Both the position numbers and the translations under genes were made by a program. From Pseudomonadota bacterium (GTDB taxonomy: Bacteria > Verrucomicrobiota > Verrucomicrobiia > Chthoniobacterales > UBA6821): 6,510 bases of DNA. Below are positions 4,238 to 6,510 of the stretch, piece by piece. The DNA lies in the NCBI GenBank assembly GCA_009928265.1, contig RFPR01000118.1, positions 1-6,510 on the forward strand, written 5' to 3'. Every line of letters begins with the position of its first letter. Position 1 is the stretch's first letter. The notes under the pieces are model-generated. The model was given only the letters and a program-made list of their open reading frames with translations. It did not search any database and was not told the origin of the DNA.

Positions 4238-6510
4238 ATGCCGGACATGACCTCAGAACAGCATCCCCGACGCACCGATCTGCCGATCGAGGAACTCCGT
4301 GACTCCATCGTCTCCTCCCTCCGCGAGGAGAACCGACTCGTGGTCGAGGCCCCCACGGGATCGGGCAAGTCGACGCAGATTCCCCAGATGCTCCTCGACG
4401 GCGGTATCCTCGGCGACGGGCAGGCGATCATTCTGCAACCGCGGCGTCTCCCTGCCCGCATGCTTGCGGCCCGCGTGGCACAGGAGCGCGGCGGACGGGT
4501 CGGAGGTGAGGTCGGCTACCGGATCCGCCTCGACGACGTCTCCTCCTCAGCAACACGCCTGCTTTTTGTCACAGAGGGCATTCTCGTTCGCAGGATGCTG
4601 GCCGATCCCGAACTGGCAGGTGTCAGCGTCCTGATCTTTGACGAATTCCACGAGCGTCACCTCCACGGCGACATCTCGCTCGCGCAGGCGATGGCATTGC
4701 AGGAAACGCGGAGACCGGACCTCAAGATCGTGGTGATGTCGGCGACCCTCGACACCTCGGCTCTCACCGACTACCTCGCTCCCTGCTCGGTACTCCGCTC
4801 CACGGGACGCACCCACCCTGTGGACATCGGCTACCTCAACCGCGATCCCGGCGAGGAGAAGCCATGGGATCTCGCTGCGGAGGCTGCGGAAGCGATGCTA
4901 CGGAAGACTGAAGGAAACCTGCTGGTCTTCATGCCCGGCTCCTATGAGATCTCCCGCACGATCTCCACGATGAGGGTACGACTCCCCTCGGGGATCGCGA
5001 TCCTCCCGCTTCACGGCGAACTGCCACCCGCAGAGCAGGATGCCGCCGTTTCACCGGGCGGCGGACGCAAGGTGATCGTCTCAACGAACGTGGCCGAGAC
5101 CTCGCTCACGATCGATGGAGTGACCGGGGTCATCGACAGCGGACTCGCTAGGGTCGCTAGCTTCGATCCTCGCCGCGGCATCAATACGCTGCTTATCGAG
5201 AAGATCAGTCGCGCCTCCGCCGACCAGCGCGCAGGTCGCGCAGGACGCACCGCACCCGGCGTCTGCCTCCGCCTCTGGACCGAACGGGAACACGCGAGAC
5301 GCCAACCAAGGGAGCTTCCCGAAATCCATCGCGTCGACCTGAGCGAGGTACTGCTAGCCCTCAAGGCATCGGGGGTCACCTCGATCGAGACGATCCGGTG
5401 GCTCGACGCCCCACAGAAAGAAGCGCTGCTGCGGGCCGAGACGCTGCTGAGGGATCTGGGTGCCCTTGACCACGAGGGGGTCATCACTCCGCTGGGACGA
5501 CGGATGCTCTCCTTCCCCGCACATCCCCGCTACGCACGGATGCTGCTGGCTGCGCAGGAATTCGGCTGTGTACGACAGGCCGCGCTCATGGCAGCACTAA
5601 CCCAGTCGCGCCCCCTGCTCCTGCGAACCGACCGCGCCACCGAGGACAAGAGACAGGATCTTTTCGGAGGAGGAGGATCGGATTTCCTGGTGACGGCACG
5701 CGCCTTCCGCTGGGCCGAAAAGCAGGACTTCAGTGCCGACAAATGCCGCCAGCTTGCCGTCCATGGCGATGCAGCACGCCAGACCGACCGGGTCTATGAG
5801 CAATTCCTGCGACTTGCGGAGGGACAGGGACTCGATGTCGACGCCCCACCGGCTCCCGACGAGGCGCTGGCCAAGTGCATCCTCGCGGGATTCGCCGACC
5901 AGGTCGCACGCCGCAAGGGAGCTGGAACCAATCTCTGCGACATTGTCCACGGAAGGCGGGGCCTGCTGGCCAAGGAAAGCGCCGCTTCGGAGAGCCGACT
6001 CCTCGTGGCGGCCGAGATCAGCGAGATCGGGCAGGGAAGTGGCGATGTCCGCGTCCAGCTCTCCATGGCGACGGAAATCGATGAGCAGATGCTCCGCGAG
6101 GTCTTCCCTAAGGATTTCACCGATCGAAACGAGCATGTCTTTGACACCGCGACCAACCGTGTCGTCCGACGCTCCGAGAAAATCTTCCGCGACCTCGTGC
6201 TGGAATCAATCCATCGTGATGCCCAACCGGGACCCGAGACCTCGCGCGTCCTTGCCGCCGCTCTAGCCGAAGGGGATCTTCCTCTTCCGACCTGGAAAGA
6301 AGAAACCGAGGAATGGATCCAGCGCGTTCGTTGGCTCGCCCACCATCATCCCGAGTTGGAACTCCCAATGATCCACGAGACGGATCGGCAACTCGCACTC
6401 GAGACTTGGTGCGAAGGAGCCGTCGGCTACCGCGATGTGAAGGACAAGCCGGCGATCCCAGCCCTACAGTCGCTACTTACTCCGGCCCAACGCGCGGCAC
6501 TCGAAAAACT
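4238..6510 (+). CDS. hrpB: ATP-dependent DEAH-box helicase HrpB (3' end beyond window)
   Basis: 757 complete codons are visible, in one frame to the right edge. Superfamily 2 DEAH/RHA helicase motifs appear in order: Walker A APTGSGKST (38-46), motif Ia PRRLPAR, motif II DEFH (135-138), motif III SAT (168-170), motif V STNVAETSLT (282-291), and motif VI DQRAGRAGR (329-337). The DEFHER form of motif II, in place of DEAH or DEVH, is typical of HrpB. A winged-helix/ratchet-like region with TPLGRRMLSFPAHPRYARML follows, then the family's C-terminal region; roughly the last 60-100 residues are missing. HrpB proteins are predicted nucleic-acid helicases, probably acting on RNA, and their physiological role in bacteria is poorly defined. 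ATG 4238 is used; ATG 4247 (fourth codon) is an equally plausible start. It is divergent to the exported-protein operon and shows no functional link to it. Confidence 0.95.
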   Translation, partial: MPDMTSEQHPRRTDLPIEELRDSIVSSLREENRLVVEAPTGSGKSTQIPQMLLDGGILGDGQAIILQPRRLPARMLAARVAQERGGRVGGEVGYRIRLDDVSSSATRLLFVTEGILVRRMLADPELAGVSVLIFDEFHERHLHGDISLAQAMALQETRRPDLKIVVMSATLDTSALTDYLAPCSVLRSTGRTHPVDIGYLNRDPGEEKPWDLAAEAAEAMLRKTEGNLLVFMPGSYEISRTISTMRVRLPSGIAILPLHGELPPAEQDAAVSPGGGRKVIVSTNVAETSLTIDGVTGVIDSGLARVASFDPRRGINTLLIEKISRASADQRAGRAGRTAPGVCLRLWTEREHARRQPRELPEIHRVDLSEVLLALKASGVTSIETIRWLDAPQKEALLRAETLLRDLGALDHEGVITPLGRRMLSFPAHPRYARMLLAAQEFGCVRQAALMAALTQSRPLLLRTDRATEDKRQDLFGGGGSDFLVTARAFRWAEKQDFSADKCRQLAVHGDAARQTDRVYEQFLRLAEGQGLDVDAPPAPDEALAKCILAGFADQVARRKGAGTNLCDIVHGRRGLLAKESAASESRLLVAAEISEIGQGSGDVRVQLSMATEIDEQMLREVFPKDFTDRNEHVFDTATNRVVRRSEKIFRDLVLESIHRDAQPGPETSRVLAAALAEGDLPLPTWKEETEEWIQRVRWLAHHHPELELPMIHETDRQLALETWCEGAVGYRDVKDKPAIPALQSLLTPAQRAALEK

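Noticed and set aside
5011..6398. Minus-strand frames antisense to hrpB
   Set aside because: hrpB carries all helicase motifs in one frame; the opposite frames are Ser/Arg/Ala-rich without recognisable domains.
1..6510. CRISPR array, insertion-sequence ends or phage structural operon
   Set aside because: I saw no spaced palindromic repeats, transposase or terminal inverted repeats. The HK97-fold protein matches family 2B encapsulins, including the cNMP domain, better than a phage capsid, and no portal, protease or terminase gene is present.

Overview
The window looks like chromosomal DNA from a GC-rich bacterium, most probably of the Verrucomicrobiota/PVC group. That placement is inference: the integrase-like segment, the signal-peptide proteins and the HrpB helicase resemble, from memory, proteins common in that group, and Shine-Dalgarno sequences are weak or absent. 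No 16S or other phylogenetic marker is present.

Left third (1 to about 2270, minus strand). A tRNA-Ser(UGA) gene with an encoded CCA end is followed on the same strand by a short non-coding stretch holding a tandem direct repeat and an inverted repeat. Next comes one long reading frame that leaves the window at base 1. Its first ~275 residues are the front part of a tyrosine recombinase (arm/core-binding region plus the first half of the catalytic domain). With no stop or frame change it then continues into a cyclic-nucleotide-binding-like domain and an HK97-fold shell domain of a family 2B encapsulin. The most economical reading is an integrative element at the tRNA-Ser 3' end whose integrase lost its catalytic C-terminus and became joined in frame to an encapsulin shell gene. 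Cargo genes, if any, lie beyond the left edge.

Middle (2361 to 4199, minus strand). Three tightly packed genes form a likely operon, transcribed from 4199 towards the tRNA: an exported helical protein of unknown function, a small exported beta-rich protein (ATGA overlap with the first), and a tandem ACT-domain protein (4-base gap).

Right third (4238 to the end, plus strand). The DEAH-box helicase HrpB starts only 38 bases from the operon's first gene and is divergent to it. It runs off the right edge, lacking only its C-terminal part.

The middle and right regions look like ordinary core chromosome. The interesting part is the tRNA-linked recombinase-encapsulin chimera on the left.
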